From Trueperella abortisuis (GTDB taxonomy: Bacteria > Actinomycetota > Actinomycetes > Actinomycetales > Actinomycetaceae), in assembly GCF_030811095.1 (NCBI RefSeq), contig NZ_JAUSQL010000001.1, positions 62,001-126,000 on the forward strand: a stretch of DNA of 64,000 nt, read 5' to 3'. How positions within the stretch are numbered: the stretch's first letter is position 1; each line of letters opens with the position of its first letter. Of this stretch, positions 28,281 to 37,206 are shown piece by piece. The position numbers and the translations under genes are program-made. The notes beneath the pieces were generated by a model. It made no database searches, was not told where the DNA came from, and saw nothing but the letters and a program-made list of their open reading frames with translations.

Positions 28281-28765
28281 ATGAACGGTCCGCGTCCCAT
28301 GTGGGGGTGGCGGTGCCCGGTTCGGTTTCGTGACCACACAGCCCAACCTATGCCCAACAGCTACCTGAAGTGACCCGTGACCTTGGTCTGCCACCAGTGA
28401 GGTGACCTGGCCGAACGGTGTGGGACGTTCGGGTGTGTCGCTAAGTTTGTGGTGGTGTAACCGACCCGGCGTCGCCGTCGTTGACCTGTTCGTCGGCGCC
28501 ACGAAAGGGGCACACGCCCACCCAAAACCGGGACTATGGTCCTACGACCATGGTCGTATGCGCCGTTTTGTGGCAAATTAGTTGAATCCTTCAGTAAAAC
28601 GTGACGGTTTGGATTTTTCGCGGGCGCCGCGGAGACATATTATTCAGGGCACGCAGGGCTGGGTGGCCATCTCGATCACGCGATGTTCAGCCGGCAAACT
28701 GGTCCACTGACACCACAAGTGTCACGAAAAACCCCGCCTCGCCGGGCGGGTCATGAGAGGAAACT
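28281..28765. other. 485-bp intergenic region with a 16-bp palindrome
   Basis: No convincing gene. A perfect palindrome TACGACCATGGTCGTA lies at 28543-28558, and the DNA turns AT-rich after it (about 28575-28660), which suits a promoter for the next gene. A GGAAAC-type ribosome site precedes the ATG at 28766. The first ~200 bp hold nothing I recognise. Confidence 0.5.
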
Positions 28766-29443
28766 ATGGCTACACAGGTTTACAAAACCCTGTCGAAGAT
28801 CTTCGGCATTATCCTCCTCGTCGTCGGCATCGCTGCCCTCAGCGGTGGCCTCTACGCGGATTCGTTCATTAAGGCTCAGCTCGAGGAGCAGGACGTCGTC
28901 CTGCCCACGACGGAGTCCATCGACGGCCAGCTCAAGGCCGGTCGCATCGCCCAGGAAGACGCCGACGCGCTTTACCCGGTCGCGGGCGAGGCCGTGGTGA
29001 CGGGCGACCAGGCCCGCATCTTCGCCAACCACTACATCCACGCTCACATGCGTGCCGCGGTTGTCGACGCCGGGCTTGATCCCGATACGACGACGTTCGC
29101 CACCGTCGGCAAGATTGCCTCCGATCGCGAGGCCGTGCTCACCGAGGAGATCGCCGCCGATAACCCCGCCGCCGACGATGCGACCATCACCAAGATGGTC
29201 AAGGCCGAGATCGCCAACCCGCTCACCGAGTACGACATCGCGGCGGAGGTCGCTAACCTCAACAGCCTGCGCTACGACACCTTGCTCGACGGTAATACCC
29301 TGCGCGGCATGCTCCTCAACGCCTACGGCTGGGGGCTGCTCGGTACCATTGCGAAGCTGGCGGGCGCCGGACTCGCCGTCGTCGGCCTGCTGTTGACGGT
29401 CTTCGGCTTCGTCTACAAGGGACGCAAGGTGGCCGCCGAGTAA
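28766..29443 (+). CDS. Membrane protein of unknown function, two membrane segments
   Basis: 225 residues. Membrane helices lie at about 12-30 (IFGIILLVVGIAALSGGLYA) and 195-217 (LAGAGLAVVGLLLTVFGFVY). Between them is a polar domain of about 160 residues, probably extracytoplasmic, with repeated Asp/Ala stretches. Similar two-helix proteins are found in actinobacteria without a firm function. GAGAGGAAAC precedes the ATG. A strong two-way terminator follows. Confidence 0.65.
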   Translation: MATQVYKTLSKIFGIILLVVGIAALSGGLYADSFIKAQLEEQDVVLPTTESIDGQLKAGRIAQEDADALYPVAGEAVVTGDQARIFANHYIHAHMRAAVVDAGLDPDTTTFATVGKIASDREAVLTEEIAADNPAADDATITKMVKAEIANPLTEYDIAAEVANLNSLRYDTLLDGNTLRGMLLNAYGWGLLGTIAKLAGAGLAVVGLLLTVFGFVYKGRKVAAE

Positions 29444-29506
29444 GGTACCTTCGGACCGCCGGCGTAACGAAACGACGAATTCGGCCGGAAGAGGGACTGA
29501 CATAGA

Positions 29507-29545
29507 AAAAGGAGGGTGCGGGCATTCGGCCCGCGCCCTCCTTTT
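29507..29545. terminator. Bidirectional terminator
   Basis: AAAA plus GGAGGGTGCGGGC (29511-29523) pairs with GCCCGCGCCCTCC (29529-29541) plus TTTT, with one wobble pair and a 5-base loop. A T-run follows on both strands, fitting the convergent genes on either side. Confidence 0.85.
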
Positions 29546-29606
29546 GGCTTTTTCGACAAACGCGACGCTAAGCCGCGAGATGCGGCGAGCCCGCGGAGGG
29601 CCAACC

Positions 29607-30515
29607 TTAGTCGTCGATCCAGGTGTCGATGACGTCGGCGTAGGTCATCGCGTCGGCCTCCGAATGCACGGAGAAGACGATGAGGTCGAGGTTGTGGCCG
29701 TGCCGATCCATCCAGGTGTTGACGGCGTCGAGCGCGATCTTCGCGGCACGGCGAAGCGGGAAGGCGTTGTAGCCAGTGGCGATGGCGGGAAAGGCGATGG
29801 AGCGCACGTCGGGCATTTGCCGGGTCAGCTCGAGGGCGTTCCAGTAGCAGTTGTAAAGGATTTCGTGGTCCGCGGCGGTGACGACGCCGTCGTGCACGGC
29901 GGGCCCGACCGTGTGGATGACGTACTTGGCTGGGAGGCGGTAGCCGCGCGTGATCTTGACCTGACCCGGTTCCTCGATGTCGGTGCCCTGGAGCTCCATG
30001 ATGGTGGCGCAGTCGTTGCGCATCCAAGGGCCGGCCTGGGCGTGAAGTACGGAGTCAAGGCAGCCGTGGAGCGGGATGCGGCACCCGGTGAGGGTGGGCA
30101 GGGCGGTGTTGACGACGGCGTCGATGACGAGCTGGCGCATGTCCCCACGGAAGAGGACGGTCTCGGTGGAGGAATCGAAGTCGTTCTCGGGAAGGAGATC
30201 GTGGATACGGCGCAGGTTCTTGGCCTCGACGCGGCCGTGTAAGCCGACCTGCCGGTAGAGCAGGGTGTTAATTGCGCGGGAGGCGATCGGGTTGAGCGGG
30301 CCGGGTTCGCGTAGGGCCAGTTCGGCCTGGAGCCAGCGCAAGAGGCCGTCGTCGGTAGAGAGGTGGGCGATGGACCCGGTGCCGGTGTAGTGCTTCTTGT
30401 TGAGGCCACCGAGCGCCGTCATGAGTAGATCGTAGGTGGAGCGGGTGTCGTCGTTGGGCTCGGGGAATGGCTCCGAGAGTTTGATTGCGTCCCTATAGTC
30501 GTCGAGCTGGAGCAT
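29607..30515 (-). CDS. Zinc-type macrodomain protein-ADP-ribose hydrolase
   Basis: 302 residues. Residues 1-110 are a helical N-terminal region. The macrodomain (about 115-300) begins VLFRGDMRQLVIDAVVNTA, then GCRIPLHGCLDSVLHAQAG, whose Cys and His residues fit the zinc site of the SauMacro/SpyMacroD class, then YVIHTVGP and IAFPAIATGYNAFP, the ADP-ribose loop. Such enzymes remove ADP-ribose from proteins. In staphylococci and streptococci they sit with SirTM, lipoyl-ligase and GcvH-like genes; none is next to it here. GGAAGGTAAG precedes the ATG. Confidence 0.87.
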   Translation of the reverse strand: MLQLDDYRDAIKLSEPFPEPNDDTRSTYDLLMTALGGLNKKHYTGTGSIAHLSTDDGLLRWLQAELALREPGPLNPIASRAINTLLYRQVGLHGRVEAKNLRRIHDLLPENDFDSSTETVLFRGDMRQLVIDAVVNTALPTLTGCRIPLHGCLDSVLHAQAGPWMRNDCATIMELQGTDIEEPGQVKITRGYRLPAKYVIHTVGPAVHDGVVTAADHEILYNCYWNALELTRQMPDVRSIAFPAIATGYNAFPLRRAAKIALDAVNTWMDRHGHNLDLIVFSVHSEADAMTYADVIDTWIDD

Positions 30516-30706
30516 CTTACCTTCCTCAGTTTGATACCTCCCAGATTACCCGAGTTCGCCGCGCGCTGGAACCGCGAGGGCTGAGTGCACGACGTCGTTG
30601 GGGAACCGCGCGTCCGACGCTGACGCCGTGATCGGGGCGAGGCGGGTGTGGGGCGCTTGGCGCGGGAGCGGAAAAGTTTGTCGGAGGCGCCCGCTAAGCT
30701 GGTCCC

Positions 30707-31180
30707 ATGACTGAGATTGGACGGCCCAAGGCGGGCTATGACCTGGTGATTGCGACGGACGGTTCGTGCTCGGGGAACCCGGGCCCGGGCGGCTGGGCGT
30801 GGGTGGAGCAGTATTCGGGCCGGACGGCGGCCGGTGGTGCGCATACGACGACGAACAACATCATGGAGTTGACGGCGATGATCTCGGCGCTCGAGTTCGC
30901 GGGCCCGGAGGCGGACCTACTGTTGCGTTCGGATTCGTCGTATGTCATCAAGGCGATGACCGAGTGGGCTCCGGGCTGGCGGCGGCGGGGCTGGAAGAAG
31001 GCGGACGGCAAGCCGGTGCTCAACCGGGAGCTGATTGAGAAGATGGTGAACCTGTACGAGTCGCGCACGGGCCGAACGGACGTGGAGTGGGTGCGCGGCC
31101 ATTCCGGTGACGCCGCGAACGAGCTGGCGGACCGGCTGGCGGTGGAGCAGACGGGCCTGCACTCGGGCCTGCGTTCCTAG
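30707..31180 (+). CDS. rnhA: Ribonuclease HI
   Basis: 157 residues, the usual length. Catalytic acidic residues are in IATDGSCSGNPGPGGW (Asp), NIMELTAMISAL (Glu), LRSDSSYVI (Asp) and ANELADRLA (Asp). The handle-like segment WRRRGWKKADGKPV and HSG motif are present. It degrades the RNA strand of RNA-DNA hybrids. It stands alone between convergent or divergent neighbours. Confidence 0.96.
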   Translation: MTEIGRPKAGYDLVIATDGSCSGNPGPGGWAWVEQYSGRTAAGGAHTTTNNIMELTAMISALEFAGPEADLLLRSDSSYVIKAMTEWAPGWRRRGWKKADGKPVLNRELIEKMVNLYESRTGRTDVEWVRGHSGDAANELADRLAVEQTGLHSGLRS

Positions 31181-31205
31181 CTCGGCAAAGCGCGCCGGGC
31201 GAACG

Positions 31206-31231
31206 CCAGCGGCGCCGTCCGGCGCCGCTGG
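31206..31231. terminator. GC-rich hairpin after rnhA
   Basis: CCAGCGGCGCC (31206-31216) pairs perfectly with GGCGCCGCTGG (31221-31231) across 4 bases. No T-run. It lies between convergent rnhA and the DsbA-like gene. Confidence 0.55.
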
Positions 31232-31242
31232 CCGGGGCGTAC

Positions 31243-31290
31243 GCGGCCCGGGGACTGCGTGGTCCGGGGAGTACGTGGTCCGGGGAGCCG
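31243..31290. repeat. Three 16-bp tandem repeats
   Basis: Units at 31243-31258, 31259-31274 and 31275-31290 share the pattern G-GG-CCGGGGA. They lie in the rnhA 3' intergenic space. No function is apparent; copy number may vary. Confidence 0.6.
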
Positions 31291-31320
31291 TGCGTCCCAC
31301 GAGCCGCCTACCCCGGCCGG

Positions 31321-32016
31321 TTAGTCCTGCTCGACTGGCACTTCCTGGGCGTGGGCCACCTGCATCTCGGCCATGGCCCGCTGGATCGCGTCGGCGTAGA
31401 CGCTGGCCGGTTGCGCGCCGGAGATCCCGAACTTGCCGCCAACCACATAGAACGGCACGCCTTCGATCCCGAGTGAGCGGGCGGAAGAGATGTCGGCGCG
31501 CACGGAATCCGCATGCTCGCCGGATTCGAGTTCGTCGGCAACGTCGTCGTGATCAAGGCCAAGGTCGGCCGCGATGTCGATGAGCTCATCCGTGTCGGCG
31601 AGGTTGCGGCCCTCGGTGAAGTGGGCGACGTAGAGGCGCTCGAAGGCTTGCGCGCCGAGCAGCGCGGCCTCCTCGGGGGTCTCGCCGCGGGACTTGGCTG
31701 CGTAGACGAGCTGGTGAGCCAGGAACGTGTTGACCTCGGTGACCTTATCCCAGTTGATCGTCAGGCCCTCGGCGGCTGCAAGCTCTGTGGTGGAGGCCAG
31801 CACCTCGGAGACCTCGTCGGCGGAGAAGTGCTTCATTGACAGGGAGGTGGCGAAGGGCACAGGGGCCCCGGCGTCGGGCTGAAGCTGGTAGCTGTGGTAC
31901 TCCACAGCGACCTTCTGCCCCGACTCCTCGATGCCTTTTTCCAGGCGGTGCTTGCCGATCCAGCACCACGGGCAGGCGATGTCGGACCACACGTGAACCA
32001 CGATGTCATGTTCCAT
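31321..32016 (-). CDS. DsbA family oxidoreductase (FrnE-like)
   Basis: 231 residues, cytoplasmic (no signal peptide). The thioredoxin fold has the CPWC active site at about residues 15-18 in SDIACPWCWIGKHRLE, a helical insert, and the cis-proline segment IEGVPFYVVGGKFGISGAQP near 185-200. FrnE-type proteins act in disulphide chemistry and oxidative stress in Deinococcus; the substrate here is unknown. Transcribed toward rnhA. Confidence 0.9.
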   Translation of the reverse strand: MEHDIVVHVWSDIACPWCWIGKHRLEKGIEESGQKVAVEYHSYQLQPDAGAPVPFATSLSMKHFSADEVSEVLASTTELAAAEGLTINWDKVTEVNTFLAHQLVYAAKSRGETPEEAALLGAQAFERLYVAHFTEGRNLADTDELIDIAADLGLDHDDVADELESGEHADSVRADISSARSLGIEGVPFYVVGGKFGISGAQPASVYADAIQRAMAEMQVAHAQEVPVEQD

Positions 32017-32161
32017 GCACCCCAGACTACAGATAGTGCGGCGAAAGTGTCGCCCGGAAAGCCTTTGTCACAGCCCGCCCGCACCCTCCTGCCCGAGGCT
32101 CCCCGGCAAAGCACCCACCCAGGCGAGGCACCCACCCCGGCAAAGCCCCTAGAATGGATCT

Positions 32162-34270
32162 ATGACAAACATCAACAAGGACGCACCCCACGCCGAGCGC
32201 ATCCCGATCGAGCGAACCTTCCACGGCCACACCTTCACGGACAACTACGAGTGGCTGCGCGAGGATGAGGAGAAGGCCCACTCCCTCATCGACGCAGAGA
32301 ACGCCTGGTTTGAGGCGAACACGGCCGACCAAGCCGAGCTACGCGAGCAGATCGTGGCGGAGATCGCGGCACGGACGAAGGAGACGGACGTCTCGGTGCC
32401 CGTGCGCAAAGGCGATTACTGGTACTGGACCCGAACGTGGGAGGGCCGCCCCTACGCCGGACTTTTCCGGGTACCGCTGACAGGCAACGGCAAGCAAACA
32501 GAGAAGCTAGAGCTGATCCGCCCCAAGCCGTCAGACACGCTCGCGGGCGAGACCTGCGTCTATGACGGCAACCAGCTTGGCGTCGACGAAGAATACTTCG
32601 CCACGGGATCGGGGGACGCCTCGCCGGACGGCCGCCTCTTCGCGCTCGCGATCGACACCACCGGGGACGAGCACTTCGATCTGCGCATCCACGAGATCGA
32701 CTCGGACCGGGTGGTCGACGACGCCGTGGAGGGCATCGGCTACGGGCTGGCCTGGCTCGCGGATTCGAGCGGCGTGTTCTACACGCGCGTGGACGACGCG
32801 TGGCGCCACCACGAGGTCTGGCTCCACCGGGTGGGGACGAACCCGGACGAAGACCAGCTCATCCTGCGCGAGGACGACGAGTCCTTCGGGCTGTGGTTCG
32901 AGACCTCGCGGGATGGGAAGTGGCTGGTCATCTTGTCGACGTCGACGGAGACGTCGGAGGTCCACCTGGTCTCGACGGCGGATCCGGCCGAGCGTTTCAT
33001 GGTGCGCGGGCGCGAGCAGGGCCTGTTCTACACCGTCGAGGTGGCCGGCGACGAGCTCCTCATCATCCACAACGCCGAAGAGCCCGGATTCGAGCTGGCC
33101 ACTGCCCCGGTCCGCCCCAGCGACGTCACGGAGTGGACCAGCCTGGTCAAGCCGGCTGCGGGCGAGCGCTTCCTTGAGGTCGCCGCATTCAAGACGTTCG
33201 CGGCGCTGCACACCCGCGCCAAGGGCGGCACCGAGATCCGGATCATCGAGCGTACCGCCAAGGGCTGGGCGAAGCCCTACGCGCTCCCGATCCCGGAGAC
33301 GATGACCGTGGAGATCGGGGCGAACCACGAGTGGGAGGCCACCGGGGTCGACGTCGTCGCCGAATCACTCATCCAGCCGCAAACGTGGCTGAGCTGGGAC
33401 GTGGTGAATAAGGAGATGACCACGCTCAAGACGCTCGAGGTGCCCGGCTACGACCCGAGCCAGTACGTGGAGTACCGCGACTGGGCGGAGGCGGAGGACG
33501 GGGTGAAAATCCCGCTGACCATCGCCCACCGCGCCGACCTCGACCGCACCGGCGCCAACCCCGGCTTCATCTACGGCTACGGCTCTTACGAGGTGTGCAA
33601 CGACCCGTACTTTACCCCCATGCGCCTGCCGCTACTGGACCGCGGCGTGGTCTACGCCGTGGCGCACATCCGCGGCGGCGGGGAGATGGGGCGCCAGTGG
33701 TACGAGGACGGGCGCCTGCTAAAGAAGAAGAACACGTTCTCCGACTTCGTGGCCGCCTCCCGCCACCTCATCGACACGGGGCTCGTGGACGGGGAGCGCC
33801 TCGCGGCCGAGGGCGGCTCCGCCGGCGGGTTGCTCATGGGCGCGGTGACCAACCAAGCCCCCGAGCTGTACCGGGTGATCCTGGCGCGGGTGCCGTTCGT
33901 CGACGCCCTGACCACGATCCTCAAGCCCGAGCTGCCGCTGACGGTTGGTGAATGGGAGGAGTGGGGCAACCCGATCACGTCGAAAGAGGTCTACGAATAC
34001 ATGGCCTCGTACTCGCCGTACGAGAACATCCGCGCCGAGCGCTACCCGGCGATCCTCGCCACCACCTCACTCAACGACGTCCGCGTGTCCTACATCGAGC
34101 CCACCAAGTGGGTCCAGGAGCTGCGCGAGGTCGTCGCCGACGACTCCGGCATCATCCTCCAGCACACCGAGAAGGTCGCTGGCCACGCCGGCGGCTCCGG
34201 GCGCTATGCCCGCTGGGAGCGGCGCGCTCGCGAGATCGCGTTTGTGCTGCGCCAGCTTGAGGTGGCCTAG
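32162..34270 (+). CDS. Oligopeptidase B-like S9 family serine peptidase
   Basis: 702 residues, the usual length. An N-terminal beta-propeller (about 70-410) caps a C-terminal alpha/beta-hydrolase. The catalytic Ser is in AAEGGSAGGLLMG near residue 553 and the His in KVAGHAGGSGRY near 675; the acid lies in the segment ATTSLNDVRVSY. YGYGSYEVCNDPYF and AHIRGGGEMGRQWYEDG are typical. It cleaves short peptides, usually after basic residues for oligopeptidase B. The start is an ATG close after the divergent neighbour. Confidence 0.92.
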   Translation: MTNINKDAPHAERIPIERTFHGHTFTDNYEWLREDEEKAHSLIDAENAWFEANTADQAELREQIVAEIAARTKETDVSVPVRKGDYWYWTRTWEGRPYAGLFRVPLTGNGKQTEKLELIRPKPSDTLAGETCVYDGNQLGVDEEYFATGSGDASPDGRLFALAIDTTGDEHFDLRIHEIDSDRVVDDAVEGIGYGLAWLADSSGVFYTRVDDAWRHHEVWLHRVGTNPDEDQLILREDDESFGLWFETSRDGKWLVILSTSTETSEVHLVSTADPAERFMVRGREQGLFYTVEVAGDELLIIHNAEEPGFELATAPVRPSDVTEWTSLVKPAAGERFLEVAAFKTFAALHTRAKGGTEIRIIERTAKGWAKPYALPIPETMTVEIGANHEWEATGVDVVAESLIQPQTWLSWDVVNKEMTTLKTLEVPGYDPSQYVEYRDWAEAEDGVKIPLTIAHRADLDRTGANPGFIYGYGSYEVCNDPYFTPMRLPLLDRGVVYAVAHIRGGGEMGRQWYEDGRLLKKKNTFSDFVAASRHLIDTGLVDGERLAAEGGSAGGLLMGAVTNQAPELYRVILARVPFVDALTTILKPELPLTVGEWEEWGNPITSKEVYEYMASYSPYENIRAERYPAILATTSLNDVRVSYIEPTKWVQELREVVADDSGIILQHTEKVAGHAGGSGRYARWERRAREIAFVLRQLEVA

Positions 34271-34277
34271 GATTCAC

Positions 34278-34326
34278 GACGCCGGTCGGTCCCGTTGCGT
34301 TCGCAGCGTCGGGGCCGACCGGCGTC
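34278..34326. terminator. Hairpin between convergent genes
   Basis: GACGCCGGTCGGTCCC (34278-34293) pairs with 34311-34326 at 15 of 16 positions across a 17-base loop. It probably ends transcription from both the peptidase and the nucleosidase genes. Confidence 0.6.
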
Positions 34327-34351
34327 GTCGTCCGATAGCCGCTCCCTTGTG

Positions 34352-35695
34352 CTAGTCGGTCTCGATCGCAGCGGCGTTGAGGGCTTCCTTCCAGGAGCCG
34401 AAGCGCTGGCGAATCGCGGCGCCCGAGGGTAGCTTGCCGGCGTGGCCCGACTTCTTGAGCCACGTGCTGTAGGCGTTGAAGGAGGGTTGGCGGCGTGAGC
34501 GCTGGGCGTCGATGAGGTAGGAGCGGATGGCGAAGAGGTAGTCCTCGGTGGAGAACTTCAACCCGCCACGGTTGCGCCCGCGGCGCGGGGTGAGGCCGAT
34601 GGAGATCAGGGCGTCGTTCCAGTAGCCGTTGAAGCGCTTGATGACGGTCTGGGAGGTGGGTGGCCAGAGGAAGCCGGGCCCGGCGTCGGAATAGTTCTTG
34701 ATGAACTGGGCGCGGTGGGTGTCATAGTCCTTGGCGGTGAGGGCGGCTGAGGGTTGTTCGGAGGCGAACTGGTAGCCGGCGAGCATGAGCCCGAGGGCCT
34801 CCCCGCGCAGCGGCGCATCCAGGGAGCTGAGGTGTTTCTCCGCCGCCTGCAGCACCTCGGGCAGCTCGCCGGACGCGGCGGTGAGGCCGTGGGCCTTGGC
34901 GAGCATGAGGTAGAGCGCGCACTGTAGCGACGCCTTGGAGAAATGCTGCGCGGGCCCGTGGCCGGAGCGTTCGATGTCGAGCGCGGAGGTGTGGGAGAGC
35001 AGGTTGAGCACGGTGTGGGCGGCGGCGAGGGCGACGTCGTCCAACTGGTTGTTAAAGGTCTCGGCCTGCTTCTTGGCGTCGCTGGCGCCGACGACGTCGG
35101 AAATCGAGCGCACCGACGCGAACGGGATTCCGAACAGGTGGGCGATCTGGGCGAGCGCGTGGGACTCCATGTCGGCGGAGAGGACGCCGGGGAAGGTGGT
35201 GCGTGTGTCCTTGACGTTCGCCTCGGTGACGAAGGAGTCGGAGGAGACGACCAGGCCGGCGTGCGTGCGCCGGTCGGCTTGGCTGGCGGCGTGGGCGGCC
35301 TGGACGAGGTCATCGGTGGCCTCAAAGTATTCGGGCTGGCCCGGGATTTGGCCGGGGGCGTAGCCGAAGGCGGTGGCGTCGGCGGTGCCGTGAACGTAGC
35401 GCGTGCCGACGACGATGTCCCCGATGCTCACCGACGAATCCAGCCCGCCGGCCGAGCCGACTGACACGATCGCCCGCGGCTCGTACTTGGCAAGCGCCCA
35501 GGAGAGCAGGCCGGCCGAGCAGGCGGCGCCGATGCCGGTGGTGAGGAAAAGGATGGATGAGCGACCCTTGCGGGCGAGGAAGGCCGAGCCGAAGGGGGTG
35601 GTGATGGGGGTGGTGATGAAGTCGGGTAGCAGCGTGGTGAACGGCCTCATCTCCTCCGCCATCGCGGCAACGATGATGGCATTGATGCTGGTCAT
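34352..35695 (-). CDS. MTA/SAH nucleosidase with C-terminal repeat extension
   Basis: 447 residues, about twice the usual ~230. Residues 1-225 form a nucleosidase domain: [50 protein letters not shown] and [20 protein letters not shown] (ADMES motif), with [11 protein letters not shown]. It would split S-adenosylhomocysteine or methylthioadenosine, giving S-ribosylhomocysteine for LuxS. Residues ~330-447 contain two units like homing-endonuclease-associated repeats ([33 protein letters not shown]). The ATG at 35695 overlaps the luxS stop by 4 bp. Confidence 0.88.
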   Translation of the reverse strand: MTSINAIIVAAMAEEMRPFTTLLPDFITTPITTPFGSAFLARKGRSSILFLTTGIGAACSAGLLSWALAKYEPRAIVSVGSAGGLDSSVSIGDIVVGTRYVHGTADATAFGYAPGQIPGQPEYFEATDDLVQAAHAASQADRRTHAGLVVSSDSFVTEANVKDTRTTFPGVLSADMESHALAQIAHLFGIPFASVRSISDVVGASDAKKQAETFNNQLDDVALAAAHTVLNLLSHTSALDIERSGHGPAQHFSKASLQCALYLMLAKAHGLTAASGELPEVLQAAEKHLSSLDAPLRGEALGLMLAGYQFASEQPSAALTAKDYDTHRAQFIKNYSDAGPGFLWPPTSQTVIKRFNGYWNDALISIGLTPRRGRNRGGLKFSTEDYLFAIRSYLIDAQRSRRQPSFNAYSTWLKKSGHAGKLPSGAAIRQRFGSWKEALNAAAIETD

Positions 35696-36153
35696 GCGAA
35701 CACCTCTCCCCACTGGTCGCGGCGGGCGAGCATGTCGGCCACGGCCTTCTGCGCTCCGGCGAGCGAATGGTTGGCGCCCCAGCCGCACTGTACCTCGTTC
35801 GCGGCGGGCACGCTGGTGGCGGCGAGGATGTCGCGGAAGGTCTGTTCGATCAGGCCCATGGTGGCATCGACGTCGGGTTCGCCGGCGAGGATGAGGTAGA
35901 AGCCCGTCTGGCAGCCCATGGGCGAAAAATCGACCACGTTATCGGCGTGGTTGCGGGCGTATTCGGCGAAGGAGTGCTCGATCGAGTGGACGGTGTCCAT
36001 CTCGAGGTGTGCGGCGTTGGGCTGGCAGAAGCGCACGTCGTACTTGGTCAGAACATCGCCGTGCGGCAGCCGTTTGACGTCGGCGATGCGCACGAATGGC
36101 GCAGCCACCAGCGTGTGGTCGAGGTTGAACGACTCGACGTTCATCTTGTTCAT
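35692..36153 (-). CDS. luxS: S-ribosylhomocysteine lyase LuxS
   Basis: 153 residues, the typical length. The zinc ligands and catalytic residues lie in [16 protein letters not shown] (HxxEH), [11 protein letters not shown] (catalytic Cys) and [12 protein letters not shown] (metal Cys). It converts S-ribosylhomocysteine to homocysteine and DPD, the precursor of autoinducer-2. I chose the ATG at 36153, preceded by GAAAGGAAGCCC. It is coupled to the nucleosidase that makes its substrate, and the Fur-family gene lies 30 bp upstream. Confidence 0.96.
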   Translation of the reverse strand: MNKMNVESFNLDHTLVAAPFVRIADVKRLPHGDVLTKYDVRFCQPNAAHLEMDTVHSIEHSFAEYARNHADNVVDFSPMGCQTGFYLILAGEPDVDATMGLIEQTFRDILAATSVPAANEVQCGWGANHSLAGAQKAVADMLARRDQWGEVFA

Positions 36154-36183
36154 GGGCTTCCTTTCGACGAAGCCCATTGTAGC

Positions 36184-36630
36184 CTATTGTGCGTTCGCGG
36201 CGGCTTCTTCGAGACGAGCCTGCTCGCATTGCGGGCAATAACCCCAGAAGACCACTTCGGCTTCATCTATGGCGAATTCGTGCGCATCGGAAGGCTCCAG
36301 GCAGGGCGCCGAGCCGACGACGCACGGGATGTCCACCACCTTCCGGCACGCGCGGCACACCAGGTGATGGTGGTTATCGTGGCGGGCGATCTCGTAGAGC
36401 GGAACCGAGCCGTGCGGCTCTATCTCCCGCAGAATCTTCTTGTCGGTCAGGACATGGAGGACGTCGTAGATGGCCTGGGTGGACACGGAGCCGAGCCGCG
36501 TGGTGACACCCTGGCGGACCGAGTCAGCCGTCGAGTGCGGGTGAGCCTCGAGCTCCTCGAGCACAGACAGGCGCGGGCGGGTCACGCGTAGACCCGCTTC
36601 GCGCAGTTGGTCTTCAAAGTTGGTGTCCAT
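36184..36630 (-). CDS. Fur-family metalloregulator
   Basis: 148 residues. The winged helix-turn-helix (about 1-80) includes LREAGLRVTRPRLSVLEEL and VSTQAIYDVLHVLTDKKIL. The dimerisation and metal domain has IARHDNHHHLVCRACRKVVD and ends with GYCPQCEQ, giving two CxxC pairs for structural zinc. By length and motifs it is FurA/PerR-like rather than Zur; the sensed signal is not decided by sequence. The start is the ATG at 36630 or one at 36639. No katG follows; luxS does. Confidence 0.88.
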   Translation of the reverse strand: MDTNFEDQLREAGLRVTRPRLSVLEELEAHPHSTADSVRQGVTTRLGSVSTQAIYDVLHVLTDKKILREIEPHGSVPLYEIARHDNHHHLVCRACRKVVDIPCVVGSAPCLEPSDAHEFAIDEAEVVFWGYCPQCEQARLEEAAANAQ

Positions 36631-37206
36631 ATGAACCATTTTCCCCGCCAAAATGGACTTATTCAAGGACATCAGCCCTAGATCGGGTGGCGGTGAGGTG
36701 CCATCGCAGGTGAGAGGGGCGCCGTTCGGCGAGGGTGATGCCGCTCGCCTTGGCGGCCGCAGAGCGACACCCATAGGACACGCCGGTTACCCGCCGCGAC
36801 ACGCCGACGCCGAGCATGCGGCATATCGGACGTTTCGGGGCGGCGGGTCGGCCTTCCCTCCACAATTGTGGATAGATCTACTCGCAGCCGTGGACAACGG
36901 GGATAATTTTGTCCACAACCCGGTGGATTTGTGGACAGGCTTTTTTGTCGGAGGCGGGTGCGAGGATGGTTTCGTGGCTGGCCGAGGCGCGTCGTCGTCG
37001 TTGGCTGTGGAGCCTGACGTGGGTAAACCCGAGTGTGATGTTGTGCGTATCGCGGCGTCGTTCGAGCTTCCCACAGGGGGATATCCGCATGCCGGCGCGA
37101 AGCGTGCCGCGACACGCCACCAACACATGATCTAGTGGTAAGCCGTTTGTCGGCCACTAGGTGTAGTGTTGATTCCCGTATCTGATCTATGACTAGGAGA
37201 AATGCG
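36631..37206. promoter_or_regulatory. Fur-nrdH divergent intergenic region with DnaA-box-like cluster
   Basis: 576 bp without a gene. Between about 36858 and 36950 lie TGTGGATAG, CGTGGACAA, a perfect TTGTCCACA and TGTGGACAG, all within one mismatch of DnaA boxes. Nearer nrdH are an inverted repeat CTAGTGG...CCACTAG (37132-37138, 37154-37160) and CACTA-GGTG-TAGTG (37155-37168). These may regulate nrdHIE. Confidence 0.55.
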
